Shown here in pieces: positions 10,588 to 21,464 of a stretch of DNA of 64,000 bases (position 1 is the stretch's first letter; every line of letters starts with the position of its first letter). The stretch covers positions 28,574,501 through 28,638,500 of the forward strand of contig CM065397.1 of NCBI GenBank assembly GCA_033060915.1. Direction: 5' to 3'. The position numbers were made by a program, and so were the translations under genes. The stretch comes from Euryodendron excelsum. Taxonomy: Eukaryota; Streptophyta; Magnoliopsida; Ericales; Pentaphylacaceae. The notes under the pieces were generated by a model, which did no database searches, had not been told where the DNA came from, and saw only the letters and a program-made list of their open reading frames with translations.

Positions 10588-11999
10588 GGTAAGGGTCATC
10601 ACACTAGCTTGGGGCACGAAACCCGCCCTGCCCTGCCCCGCCCCATTGAGCTTTAGGCTGGTCCTAGCTTGAAGGTGGGCTAGCTTGAGCCCAGCCCTAA
10701 TAGGGATAGGTTGGACCTCGGCTTGAATTTTGTGCTCTTGGGCGGCACGACCCATCATTAGCCCTATTTTAAAAAAAAAAAACTCAGCTCAAGGCCCAAC
10801 ACAGCGAAGCTGCAAATTTAAAAAAAAATGGCTAAAAAAATTGTTACATTTTACGTTTGTTAGGTCGCAAGCTAAGAAGGATAGACACGGGCACGCCGCC
10901 ATTATGATTTTCAAAAAGTGCAAGACACGACATGGAGAGGACATAATAAAATTATATTTTTTATGTATATTGTATATATCATATATTGAAAAGTTTTACT
11001 GAAAGTTAATGCAGAAGAAAACTAATTAAGATTAAAAACCATGAATTCATAGTTTAAACATCAAATTAGGTATAAAATCACATTGCTTTTAATTTACAAT
11101 TGGATTACAAGTTTTTTTTTTTTTTTTTGTTTTAAAACTTGCAACATGTTTCATATGTGTAAGTGATGGACACAAGTGTGCGAGTGATGAACACGTGTGT
11201 CATCCATATGTCCGAAGCGTGTCTGATTTTAAAAAATAATAAAATTATAGAACTCATTTGGACTCGTGTCTGACATGTTTTAGAAGTGTCCTATGCTTCT
11301 TAGGTCACAACTCGCAAGTAAATTAAAGCTTTTGAAACTATACATACCAGTTATTGGGTTCCAACAAAAACTGAAGTTTTGACATTATGCACAGATTAAA
11401 TTTCTTTCCCTAAGATTTGTATCAAAAATAGAGGGCCATTAGCTATTTTGGTAAATTTTACCTCGTGTTTGTACTGTACAACCTTCATGAGTTCTCATGA
11501 AAATTGTGGGAATGGATGAATAATCAAATGGAATTTGTGGAGGCACTCTGGTTATCTAATAAGAGGGTTGTGAAAGGGTGCTTAAACAACACAATTGTGA
11601 AACACGTGGTCAAGCTAAAGTTTTATCTAGTTTAAGTGCTTAAGAAGCAAAAATAAACTTACCTGATTAGGGAAGCAGAAGAAAAATAATCAAAGGTCAT
11701 TCTAATCAGAATAGAGCATAAAGAATTACCAATTTTTTCAAACATTGTATTACAATTTTTTATTTTTTCCCAATTAATTTGGAATCTATTAAAAAGCCTG
11801 AATTTAGGCCTATTTTTTGGCCCAAATTAGGCCCCTCTGGGCCAAGCCTGACCCGAGCCCACAAACACATTCACTAGGCCCATGGGCTCGGAATATGCTT
11901 CAACAAATGGCCATGGGCTGACCTGGTCAAAGCTTGATGGGACTGGCCCCCACAAAACTTGGCTGGGCCGGCCTAGCCCAGCCCATTGATGACCCCTAG
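10588..11999. mobile_element. TIR element with GC-rich ends, hAT-like, non-autonomous
   Basis: The left end reads TAAGGGTCATCA and the right end reads TGATGACCCCTA, an 11 of 12 inverted match. Both subterminal regions are unusually GC-rich, with repeated GGGCTGGGCC/GCCCTGCCC motifs. This is a hallmark of a common family of hAT-like plant elements beginning TAGGGGTGTCAA. The interior is AT-rich and has no transposase. Its right end coincides exactly with the point where LINE ORF2 coding sequence starts, which suggests insertion into the LINE. I could not find a convincing 8-bp target duplication. Confidence 0.45.
10872..11303. mobile_element. MITE, copy 1 (CTAAGAAG ends)
   Basis: The left end is CTAAGAAGGATAGACACG. 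The right end, reverse complemented, is CTAAGAAGCATAGGACAC. Flanks GTCGCAAG and GTCACAAC look like a degraded 8-9-bp target duplication. The 432-bp interior is AT-rich with several GACACG motifs and no coding capacity. It is nested in the TIR element above and has a relative at 22914-23271. The 8-9-bp duplication and ends suggest a Mutator-type MITE. Confidence 0.6.
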
Positions 12000-14850
12000 T
12001 TCATAGAGCTATGAGGGAATTTTTAGACTTCATTGTTTAGGATGAATTGATGGACTTGCCTTTGCAGTGGGAGAGATTTACATGGTGCAATAGCAGTGAG
12101 CCATCTTCTTTATAGAATTGGCTATTTTCTTATTTTTACAGGTTGGGAAGAACATTTTCCAGATGTGAACCATTCTTGTCTTCCGAGACTTGTTTTGGAT
12201 CACGTGCCTATTATGGTTGACAATAGAGGTTTGAGAGGGCCTACTCCATTTCGATTTGAGAATATGTGGTTGAGGGAAGAAGGGTTCTCAGATATGGTGG
12301 AGACTTTGTGAAATGGGTATGAGGTGGAGCGGGACCCCATTTTCCGTGTGGCTAGAAAATTGGAACTTTTGAAAGAGGATTTGAAGAAATGGAATGGTGA
12401 AGTTTTTGACAGGTTGGAAGAAGATAGCCAGGATTTTAGAGGATATTATGTATATGTTTAACCTATGAGAAGAAGGTGGTAAGGGCAATGAAGAAGCGAG
12501 AGGTGGGAATACTGATGATTTCGAGAGAGGTGTGTTGAAAGCAGAAAGCACAATCATTGTGGCTTAAGGAGGGAGACAATTACAAGGTTCTTCCATCACA
12601 TGGCTAACGTGCATTGAAGGTGAATCATACTGGCAGTGGGAAGATAGAAGGGGTGGTGATCATAGATGATTGGGATATTGCTAGAGGCATTGTTGATTTC
12701 TACAACAGGTTGTACACAGATGCAGAAGGATGGAGGCTGCGTTTGGATGGCTTGGACTTGGGGCCATGGTTGGAGGTCATTGGGGCCTTGAGTAGCATGA
12801 ATAGGGATAAAGCCGCTGGTCCTGATGGTTTCACTATTGCTTTCTTCTAGCAATGTTGCGGTTTGTCAAAGACAAGGTGTTGTCCAGTTCTTTTATGAGG
12901 GGCAGTTTTGAGAGAAGAACTAATGCTTCTTTCATTGCTCTTATTCCTAAAAAAAGAGTGGTGGACATTAGAGATTTGAGGCCTATTAGCTTAGCTTTGA
13001 GGTTGGGGAAAGTGACGGGTATATTATTATAGTGTCTCATAATTCTTGGCGGGTGGTAGACAGTTTTGGATGCAGTTCTGGTGGCCAACAAGTGTGTTGA
13101 TACTAGGATTAAAAGTAATGTTTCAGAGGTGGTGTGCAACTAGATGTTGAGAAGGCTAACAATCATGTCAGGTGGAAGTTCTTGATTTATCTGTTGGAGA
13201 GGATGGGATCTGGGGATAGATGGTGCAGATGGTCAAATTTTGCATTTCCACGGTGAAATTCTTTGTTCCCTTTAATGGGATGGCTCAGGATTTCTTTAAG
13301 AGGTCCAGGGTTTTGAGACAAGGAGATCTCCTTTCTCCTTTTTTGTTTATTATTTTGATGGAACCATTGAGTCACATGCTGGTGAGAATGGTGGGTCGTG
13401 AGTGGTGGGAGGTTGGAAGGGTTGTAGGTTGGTAACAAAGGGGGGAAAATGATGTCCATGTCTCATCTGTTCTTTGCTATGATGCAGGGTAGGAAAGGAC
13501 GAGTTGAGGGTTCTGAAGTGTGTTTTGCTTTGCTTTGAGGCCGTAGCTGGGCTAAAGATTAATTTAGCCAAGAATGAGCTCACTCCGGTGGGGATTTTTG
13601 AGATGTTGGCAGCTAATTGGGGATGCATGGTTGGTTCTTTACCTTCTGTCTACTTTGTGTCTACCTCTGGGGCCACAATTTATAAAGTGAGGAGGCTTAA
13701 GAAGCTGACTAGGGATTTATTATGGGGACTGTTAGGGGAGGAATTTAAGTATCATTTGGTGTGTTGAGAGGAGGTGGTGTCCTGGTGAAAGGGGTTGGTT
13801 TGGGGATTCATGACTTAGTCCTTTTCAATAGGGCCTTGTTGGGAAAGTAGTTGTGGAGGTTTGGTTGGGAGAGGACCGTTTGTGGTGGAGGGTGATTACT
13901 GGGAAGTATGGTTGTGTTAGGGGTGAGTGGTTATTTGGGGAGGTTAGGGGGTCCCATAGGATAACCATTTGGAAGAGCATCTTGAAAGTTGGGGATGATT
14001 TCAGCAAGTACACTTCTTTCAGAGTTGGCATGTTCATGGCATGAGCAGAAGCCTCTTAGGGAGGATTTTCCTGATTTCACGGTCCATGTGGAGGCCTTAG
14101 TGGAAGACTGTTGATCACCTATCCTTCGGGTGGTGCATAGTCTCCTTTGTTCAGGAGGCCTCTACAACATTGGGAAATGCAGTTGATTGTTAATTTGTTT
14201 AAGAGGCTTCAAGATTATAGTGAAGCTGGGGCGGGTGGATGTTGTCATGGAAAGGGTCTTCAAAGGGAATGTTTACCATCTTTTCTTTCTATTGGCATTT
14301 GGTTGCAGAAGGTGACTCAACATTTCCTTCGGAAGGTGTATAGCATACTGAGGCTCCTACCAAAGTGGCCTTTTGTGCCTGGTCTGCTACTTGTGAAGCT
14401 ATCTTGACGTCTGACAATTTGAGGAAGAGGCACAAGTTTTATTTTAGATTTGTGCTGTATGTATAAAAGTGATGGGGAAAGTGTCAAGCACTGCCCCTTC
14501 ACTGTTTGGTGGTTAGGGAATTATGGATTATGCTTATTGTTGTTTTTGGCGTTGAGTGGGTTATGTCTTGGTCAGTTAGGGAGTTTGTTATATCTTGGTT
14601 CAGGGGGAGTTCAAGTAATAGCCAAAGAAAGGCTTGGGTGACTACTCCTTTATGCTTAATATGGTGTTTATGGAGTCCTTAGCTTGAAAGGCACGATGCT
14701 TGCTTCTTTATGTTTTTTGCGGATGTAATATATTCCTGTAGATGTTAGGGTGGCTGTGAGTGTATAGTCCTTTGTATTCTTCATGTGTACATGGTTGCAC
14801 CCACCTTTTGTGGCACCTTTTATATAATCGTTTTACTTATTAAATAAAAG
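12000..14850 (+). pseudogene. L1 LINE ORF2 pseudogene
   Basis: Plus-strand reading across several frames gives the plant L1 order. The end of the AP endonuclease is visible around 12010-12300 (FTWCNSSEPSSL; GWEEHFPDVNHSCLPRLV; DHVPIM; FRFENMWL). The reverse transcriptase follows: DKAAGPDGFTI near 12805, ALIPKKRVVDIRDLRPISL near 12940, and RQGDLLSPFLFIILMEPLSH near 13320. LKINLAKNELTPVG is near 13550. The catalytic (F/Y)ADD position near 13470 reads FAMM, so it is destroyed. A zinc-binding segment (LCCMYKSDGESV) lies near 14450. The 3' end near 14760-14850 has ttgtattcttcatgtgtac and a poly-T/A-rich tail. Many stops and frameshifts make it dead. Confidence 0.88.
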
Positions 14851-16330
14851 AAGTGTTTACTGTAGTAACTTGGAAATCTATATATATATATATATATATG
14901 TACTTGTTTGAGTTCAATTTCGGATAAGCTTTTGAAGCTCTGTAGATGTATGTTGCAACCTAGCTTAGGAATTGGAGCCTGAGGAATAGCAACAGGATTC
15001 CTAGAAATTCTCCTCCTTTTTTGTCTTTTTTCTCCTTCTCTTTCAACCTTTGATCAGATTTTGTTATTTAATTACAACAAGCCTTAATTTCTTTAATTTT
15101 TCATAATAAAGCCCTTAAGTTTTCATAATTTGCTGTCTAGAATTTCTAGCAACTATTCTCCTCTATTCCAATATCAATCACTTTGGAACCATAGCTGATC
15201 CTCACTTTCTTTATTTCTTCCTCGTTTCTAAACCATAATTGTACAAGCTTTTCGTTATCTTTGCCCACAATAAAATTAGTTGTAGGCAGCATTCTTTCAG
15301 GTTGCTAGTTTCGTTCTACATCATCTTACATAATGCACAGTTGTCATACTACTTGAAGTTTGAGGTTTCTAACTTTGGAGCTGAAGTTCGTGTAGAATCA
15401 GGGCACAACTAACAGCATGTATTTTTAATTTTTAAGGTAATTCAAAGAATTTCCCAGGGCTTGAATCTTTTAAATGATTCCATGCAGTTTTAGAAGTTCT
15501 GGACAGATTTCTAATATAGTTTTTTTCTTTTTCTTATCCTCCTCTTTAGTATACTCTCTCATCACTTTTTTCGTGGACTATGGGAAATCTAACTCTTTGA
15601 GGAGAGAAATACTTAATGTTGACACTTGAATTTTCTAATCTATCCATCTTTTCCCCGCTATTAGTTGCATTCTAACTCATTTGAAATTGCTGATGTGGTA
15701 AAATCATAAGATTAAGTGCCTTGACTTTTCAAGATGGACAATCCTTTCGGGCATACCAAAATGGAGTAGAGGACAATAAAAATGGGCAGATGGAGTATAA
15801 GCATAAGCTTTTGTATTGCTCGCAATCAGATTAGGTTTTTTTATATGATTTTTCAACCTGGAAACTTATCTCCTAACCTAGCCCTTTTGCTACATGTAAA
15901 ACCTTTTCCCTATTGTCCAATAACTTAAAATAGCTAATCTCCAGAAATGTTGCTATGTTTGTTTTGAAATTCAAGCAGCTTATTACTTTTCCGTTTAACC
16001 TTTCAAGCCCTTTCTAGTCCTTTTTCTTCTGTTGAAAAGCTTACTATATCCCAGAATCTATATTGAAAAACGAACAACTTTTCATGACTTCACCTCAGCA
16101 TATAGCGCACCCTATGTTATTAGGGGTTTTCCTATTTCAGTTAAATTATTCCTTACAGGATATAAATTTTAGCAACACTTGATTTGTAATAAAATACTTG
16201 TCAATGGTCAACCTTAGCGTCTATCTCAAAGTAACATAAAAAATGAACATTGGAAAGGATGGAAAAAAAATAAAAATAAAAGGAGGATAAATGATTCTAA
16301 AACCATTATTACAATCCTATAATTACATTT
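14851..16330. other. No gene recognised
   Basis: AT-rich sequence with a (TA)n tract at about 14880-14899 and no coding character on either strand. If the host gene proposed at 20.7-24.5 kb extends leftward, this is intron. Confidence 0.4.
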
Positions 16331-16335
16331 GAACA

Positions 16336-16800
16336 AGAAGTTACCTAGAAGGCCATTTGGAAGGTGAAACTGCCTTTCCAGGTTGAAGCCTTGATATATA
16401 TGTGTCTCTATATATATATTTGTTTTTTTTCTTCTTTTATTTTGGTGTGGACAGCAGTTTTAGATACAATGTTGACTATAGAAAACCCGGTGAAGAGGTG
16501 TAAAGCATTCCAAATTGTGTTCCTTAGGCAAGAAGGAAAGTGAGTTGGTACTGCCTCTTTTTAAATTGCATTGTTGCTAGGAGTTTTGGAGTAATTTATT
16601 TCCATTGTTTGGGATCGAAGTGTTATGTTTAGCTCAATCAAGAAGGAACTAGTAGTTGGCAGGTTAGCCGCTCTAGGAATACTTGAAAGAAATTGTGAAA
16701 AGTGGGCCTTTCATGTCTTTTTGGATTATTTGGCAAGCGCAATAGAAGGTCCTTTGAAGGCGTTGAAGCCTAGTACTTACATTGTGGCAATCCATGTGGA
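16336..16800 (+). pseudogene. LINE ORF2 3' fragment
   Basis: Frames read KAIWKVKLPFQVEA, then VKRCKAFQIV, a disrupted zinc-binding segment, SSIKKELVVG and finally NRRSFEG-like residues followed by PLKALKP. This order matches the zinc-binding domain and C-terminal end of plant L1 ORF2 proteins. A (TA)n expansion near 16400 interrupts it. It is a 5'-truncated copy separate from the other LINE remnants. Confidence 0.6.
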
Positions 16801-17039
16801 TTTATTTACTTACTTATCTTTCAGTTTTGTGTTTTGTGTTATTTTTGTCTCATCCCTTCTATAGTTACTTGGGTGTCTCTATCCTTCCAATGTGGTTTAG
16901 TTTTAGTTCTCATTTGTGTACCTCTTGTATGCAATGGCTTTGCCTCATCTTTGCAGGTTACTGTTGAAATTTTACCTATTTAAAAGGAGGAAAAACTAGA
17001 GTTTGTCTATAAGATTCTAGATCTGATGAGCCTTTGAAC

Positions 17040-19120
17040 AATACCATATGTCTGTGAGCTATGGATGTTATGTGCACGGGTGGAAAGGAATGTTGTCGGG
17101 TTACTTTAAAAATTGGAAAGCATAATGGACTAGTTTTAGCAAAGGGGACGGGTCATCAGCTTTTCTTACTGAGGATTTAGTAGGATATGTTCCAAAGAAG
17201 CTGGAGTCTGAACCATCATGATTATAAGTGGTAAGTTATGTCAATAAACCACAAGATGTGGCCATTGATGCTGGGTGGAGAGGCTATGATTTGCAGGAAG
17301 GTTAGATAATTGATGATAAGAAGTTGGATGTGGATTATGCAGGTTTCCTGGCAGGACAGGTGAATGAGGAGAGTTTGGCTGTAGTGCCAAGAGGTTGACA
17401 ATGGAAGTCTTTGTGGGAGGTGGGTGCTAGATATTGAGGAATGGATTTATTTAATGTCTTTGTACGGAGTGGACAATGGGACAGAAATGGAAGGGAGGCA
17501 GTTGGAGGTTGATGCATCCAATTGAATGTACCCCAGTAGCATTGATGCATCCTTGGGGTAAGCATTTTAAGTCTTTTTGTTGACCCAGGAGAAGGTGTCC
17601 CAAATGTGGCTTGAATTGGGTGTTGACATGTTTTAAGGGCTAAAGTGAATTTTTCGGTGCGTTTTGAGGGTTTTAAGGGGGATGCCATCAACTTATTTAG
17701 GGCTAATGGAGCTGGGCGGAGGGAAAATGAGGTTAAGAAAACGGTTCAAAACAATTGGGGATCTAGAACTTAGTGGGGAAAGAGTAGAAGCATTGCATTA
17801 TCCTTATTAAAATTATGATGGGGAGGATGGGGGAGGCGAAGGGAGTATTGGGAAGGAGAGGGATTCTTTGTCATTGCCCACATGAAGCTTAGGATAATAC
17901 CAGGGCTTTAATGTGGAGGATAAGCGGGTATAGGTGAACGTTTTATTGGGGAAGTGGAAAGTGGATGTAGTGTGCCTTAGGGAAATCTCCAAAGTGTTGG
18001 CAAGGACTGTATTTTTATGGAATTGCAAGTGGATGTTGAGCTGGGAATATGCTCTGTTTCATTTTCCTCGTATGCAAAGAATATAATTTGGTGGGCTTCC
18101 ATTGCAATGCAAATAGGAATGACTTTTGGGCGGAATTGGTGGCTAATGCTTACAGGTGGGAGGAGGCTTTTTGGTGGACAGGAGGAGACTTTAATGTGGT
18201 TTGGTTTCCATTTGAATGATTGGAGTGCACGAGGACAACTAGAGCCATGCGAGATGGTTTTGAGATGATTGATGATGTTAAGCTAATGGATCTTTAATTG
18301 GAGGGAGACCTGTTCATGTGGTCTAGTAATCAAAATTCTCCTTCAATGACAAAGACTCAGGATCTATTAGTATCTATAGTTTCTTCTTCTTTTCTTTTTA
18401 GTTGGTCTTTTAGCATCTATAGATTCAAAGGAGCATTATCCAACTGTAGCTCAAATTTATCTGCTAAGATTAACCTCCTATCTTGTGTTGATCTTTGGAG
18501 TTGTGGTGGCTTAGGAGGGGTAAAGCTGCTTGTAGATTTAGGAATAAGCAAATCCTTGAGGAAGGTTTCAGTGACGAGGTAAAAAGTTGGTGTGATAGCT
18601 GTAGAATTGAAGGAATTTTTTATTTTGTCCTTGCAACGAAATTTATAATGTTAAAAGGGACTTGTAGAAATGGAACAAAGAAGTTTTCTACAAATAGAGG
18701 TGCGCAAAGCTGATGGGGGATGTCAAAGAATTGGGTAGCCTTGAGGGGACACTCAATAGAGGAAAGGATTAAAAGGAAGAGTTTGGAACTTAGCAAAGAC
18801 GATGAGATTAGCTAGTGACAGAAGTCTAGAGTATTGTGGTTGAAAGAAGGAAATAATAATGCAGGAGATTTCTTAAGATAGCTAATGCTTATACAAGAGT
18901 TAATCATACAAGGAGGTTGCTTATTGGTGATATGAATTGGTTGGGAGAAATGGAAATCGAGGTAAGTATTGTAGGTTTTTGTAGAGTTGTAATCAAAATC
19001 AAAAGGTTGGCGACTTCTATTAGATGGCATGAAATTCGACTTCCTTCCAGCCTTTAAATGAGGGTGGGGAAGTGCAAAAAGGTAAATAAGGACCGTAACC
19101 AAAAGCAAGGGATTCTCGGG
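17040..19120 (+). pseudogene. LINE fragment: endonuclease and early RT region
   Basis: Mixed frames give ILSWNVRGL-like residues near 17890, FWAELVANAYRWEEAFWW, TGGDFNVVWFPFE near 18190 and EGDLFMWSSNQNSPSM near 18300. These are the conserved end of the L1 AP endonuclease (GGDFNVV; FTWSN). Later come FVLATKFIMLKGTCRNG, VLWLKEGNN and RVNHTRRLLIGD, matching the linker before the reverse transcriptase. The catalytic RT is not reached. The Asp and Asn of GGDFN are kept, but stops lie throughout. The sequence 17040-17880 may be decayed ORF1-ORF2 linker. Confidence 0.72.
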
Positions 19121-19389
19121 GTCTGAACAAGAGCAGATTGGTATTGATGCTGGGGATGGGTTTGTGAGAGCTTTTTTAAGGAGGCAAAATTTTGGGCTAG
19201 GGGCCTGATTGGTATGACCAATGCTTTTCTTGAGAGATTTTGAAGGCTCCTCGGGAGGGGTTTTGGAATCTTAGTTCATTTTCATGAGACTGGAGATTTG
19301 AGAGGAGCTCGAATGCCTCTTTATTTTTTTTATTTCAAAAATAGGATAACATACTTCTTGGGGGGATGGCACACCAATGGAATGACTAA

Positions 19390-20183
19390 ACAAGTATGAC
19401 AAGCTTTGGAAGCCTAAATGCAGCTGTAGGTCCCACAGTTATCGAGCCTTTTTGTTTCAAAGGAAAGTGTCTATGGTAGTATTTAGAGTATTCAATACAT
19501 ATTAATTTTAAGTTGGTGTGCCTATGGAAACATTTATTATAATTTTTCAGGGTGGTCAAGGTTATTCTGGTAATTATAGAACCATCCATGGGGTCGACAG
19601 TCATAATGTGGGTCAAGTTATGTTTCTAGGTCTTATTTGTGCTCTATGTTGTGCTTAGTTTCCTACTTATCATTTGTAGTCCTCCTAGTAGAGTTAGAGC
19701 CCTAGCCAACATATAAATATGCATGTATTCTTTATTTAAAAGTTACGAACCTGAGATTGTCTATGGAAATTTTCTTAACCCATGCAAGAGTGCAGCCTTT
19801 CTTCTTCTCCTCCTCCTCCTCCTCCTCCTCCTCCGCTTCTCTCCATAAAACAGCAAACATCATTCTAGGGTTACTGTTCACAGTCGCAGAACAGCCCCTC
19901 TTTTCAGTGGAAAACGCTACCCAAATCATCTTCAACCCTTTTCCCTTCCTTTGGGCCATCAATTTGACACTTCAAAAGCCCTATAATAGCTGCTGTCCAA
20001 AGCCTCTTTTCTGTCCAAATCCAGCAATCAGCCATTTTTGGAAATCAACCCAATTTTGGCTTCTTACCTCTAGAAACCCTAAAATCTTTCTTTTATCTTT
20101 TAGAACCCTAACCTAAGCCCACCGTAAACCCAATTGTAGGTAGCACTATCACAAGTTTTCTGAAGCTGTCCTATATCATTGTG
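19390..20183 (+). mobile_element. Partial LTR preceding an iMet primer site
   Basis: A TATA-like atataaat at 19711-19718 is followed by a pyrimidine-rich leader including (CTC)n and then, at 20185, a primer site. This is the order U3-R-U5-PBS of an LTR retrotransposon on the plus strand. The left boundary is uncertain. No gag or pol is seen to the right, so the element was deleted soon after its primer site. The leader shares blocks with 6580-7020. Confidence 0.45.
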
Positions 20184-20184
20184 T

Positions 20185-20196
20185 TGGTATCAGAGC
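20185..20196 (+). other. Primer-binding site (tRNA-iMet type)
   Basis: TGGTATCAGAGC, the standard primer site complementary to the 3' end of plant initiator methionine tRNA in many Copia and Gypsy elements. Confidence 0.65.
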
Positions 20197-20377
20197 TAGA
20201 AGTGGGTCCTAATTTTGTCGATATTTGGAGTTGTAAGGACTTTCTCTAGGCCAGTAGCTTAGTCACTTCCTAGTTGGTGAGGTTACAAAGGTAAAAAAGA
20301 GGAAAACTAAGTCATGGAATGCAGTCAGTGTGTAAGGTGGTGCATTTTTTGTTTTTTTTTGTTTTGTGTGTGTGTGT

Positions 20378-20407
20378 GGGGGGGGGGGGGGGGGGGGGGG
20401 GGGGGGG
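20378..20407. repeat. Poly-G tract, 30 bases
   Basis: Run of 30 G preceded by (TG)n. The sequence at about 20590-20650 (cccctttgggtgtcctttta and an A-rich tail) resembles a LINE 3' terminus, so this stretch may be the remnant of another LINE tail. Confidence 0.8.
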
Positions 20408-20742
20408 CGGCGCAAACAAAGGGTGTAGAGGAACATTTCACTTTTTTGGTAGTGGAAGAAGCTATGGACAAGGCAAAAGGCAATTTTTTAAGTTGTCTTA
20501 TTTCATTGTTATTGGGATACTTTATGCCTAATCTCATTGAATATTTGGAGTCTCTGGATAATTTAGATTCTTGAGTTGATAATATTGCCTATACCTAGAA
20601 GAGGCACCCCCTTTGGGTGTCCTTTTAATATTACTTTCTTTTGTTAAAAACACAAAGAAAAAAGAAAGTTAAAAGTCTTTGATGCACCGTATTGTTAGGT
20701 AAAGCTTATAGTACTTATATCATACTTAGAAATTTGCGTCAG

Positions 20743-20919
20743 ATTATGTGTTCCGTTCTGTTGCCGAATTGCACATACATTTAACAGAATTTCAACCATG
20801 CCACCACGCCGATGAGCAGACTGAGCTGGGAACTGCTCAAATATCCTTACCTGTTAAAGAAAGAAGTATCATCCTTCATGTTGAAACAAACTTCAAATCC
20901 GGCCTTGAGCTTAGCTCAG
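20743..20919 (+). CDS. Probable internal exon of an unrecognised host gene
   Basis: An open stretch of about 59 codons contains VFRSVAELHIHLTEFQP, CHHADEQTELGTAQ, ISLPVKERSIILHVETN and FKSGLELSS. Its balanced, non-repetitive composition is unlike the surrounding intronic or transposon DNA. It is bounded by an acceptor (tttgcgtcag) and a donor (GTAAAT) and leaves splice phase 1. The exon at 23565 begins with exactly the two bases needed, so the two join in frame with an Asp at the junction. I do not recognise the family. The alternating hydrophobic pattern suggests beta strands. No start codon or 5' exon is established. Confidence 0.5.
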
Positions 20920-21350
20920 GTAAATTAAGGATGAATATCCAATCATAGGTCGATACCTACGAGAAAAACAAAGAAAGAAGGAAAACAAAAGAAATAAAGA
21001 TAAAAGTTTATTATAAAATGAAACATTTTAGCTTTTCGTATGATTGTCCGAAGAACCCTTGAGTGCATTTTGGTACCATACGATATATGTAGCAAACCTG
21101 TCACACTATCCACCAACTCCATGTAGTCTCAAGACTCCAGAGGCTACTTTGATCTGGGAATTCATGTGATGCCCACCAGCAATACCTTAAAGGGGTTGTT
21201 GTTTCATCTTTCATGAAATTAATTGGTTTACTTAATTCTATTGCATTAGCCCATAGGGTTAATAAAGGGACCAAGCCCAAAAAAAAAAAGGAAAAAGCCT
21301 AAATTTGCATTTTCTATGGTGCTTGTTATAAGGGCTCAGAATCAGGTGAT

Positions 21351-21351
<1 letters not shown>

Positions 21352-21389
<38 letters not shown>
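21352..21389. repeat. Poly-C tract, 38 bases
   Basis: The only long C homopolymer on the plus strand, immediately followed by nine A. Confidence 0.85.
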
Positions 21390-21391
<2 letters not shown>

Positions 21392-21464
21392 AAAAAAACA
21401 CCAGTGTATGTGCCTCCGACTTCTGAAACTTGTACTTATTGTGTCAAACCTATGAAGTTCATTT

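Noticed and set aside
12288..14037. Several minus-strand open frames of 70-101 codons
   Set aside because: They are antisense shadows of the LINE ORF2 pseudogene on the plus strand.
19732..20116. 119-codon plus-strand and 76-codon minus-strand open frames over the (CTC)n tract
   Set aside because: Poly-Ser/poly-Glu comes from the microsatellite in an LTR leader. No conserved domain is present.
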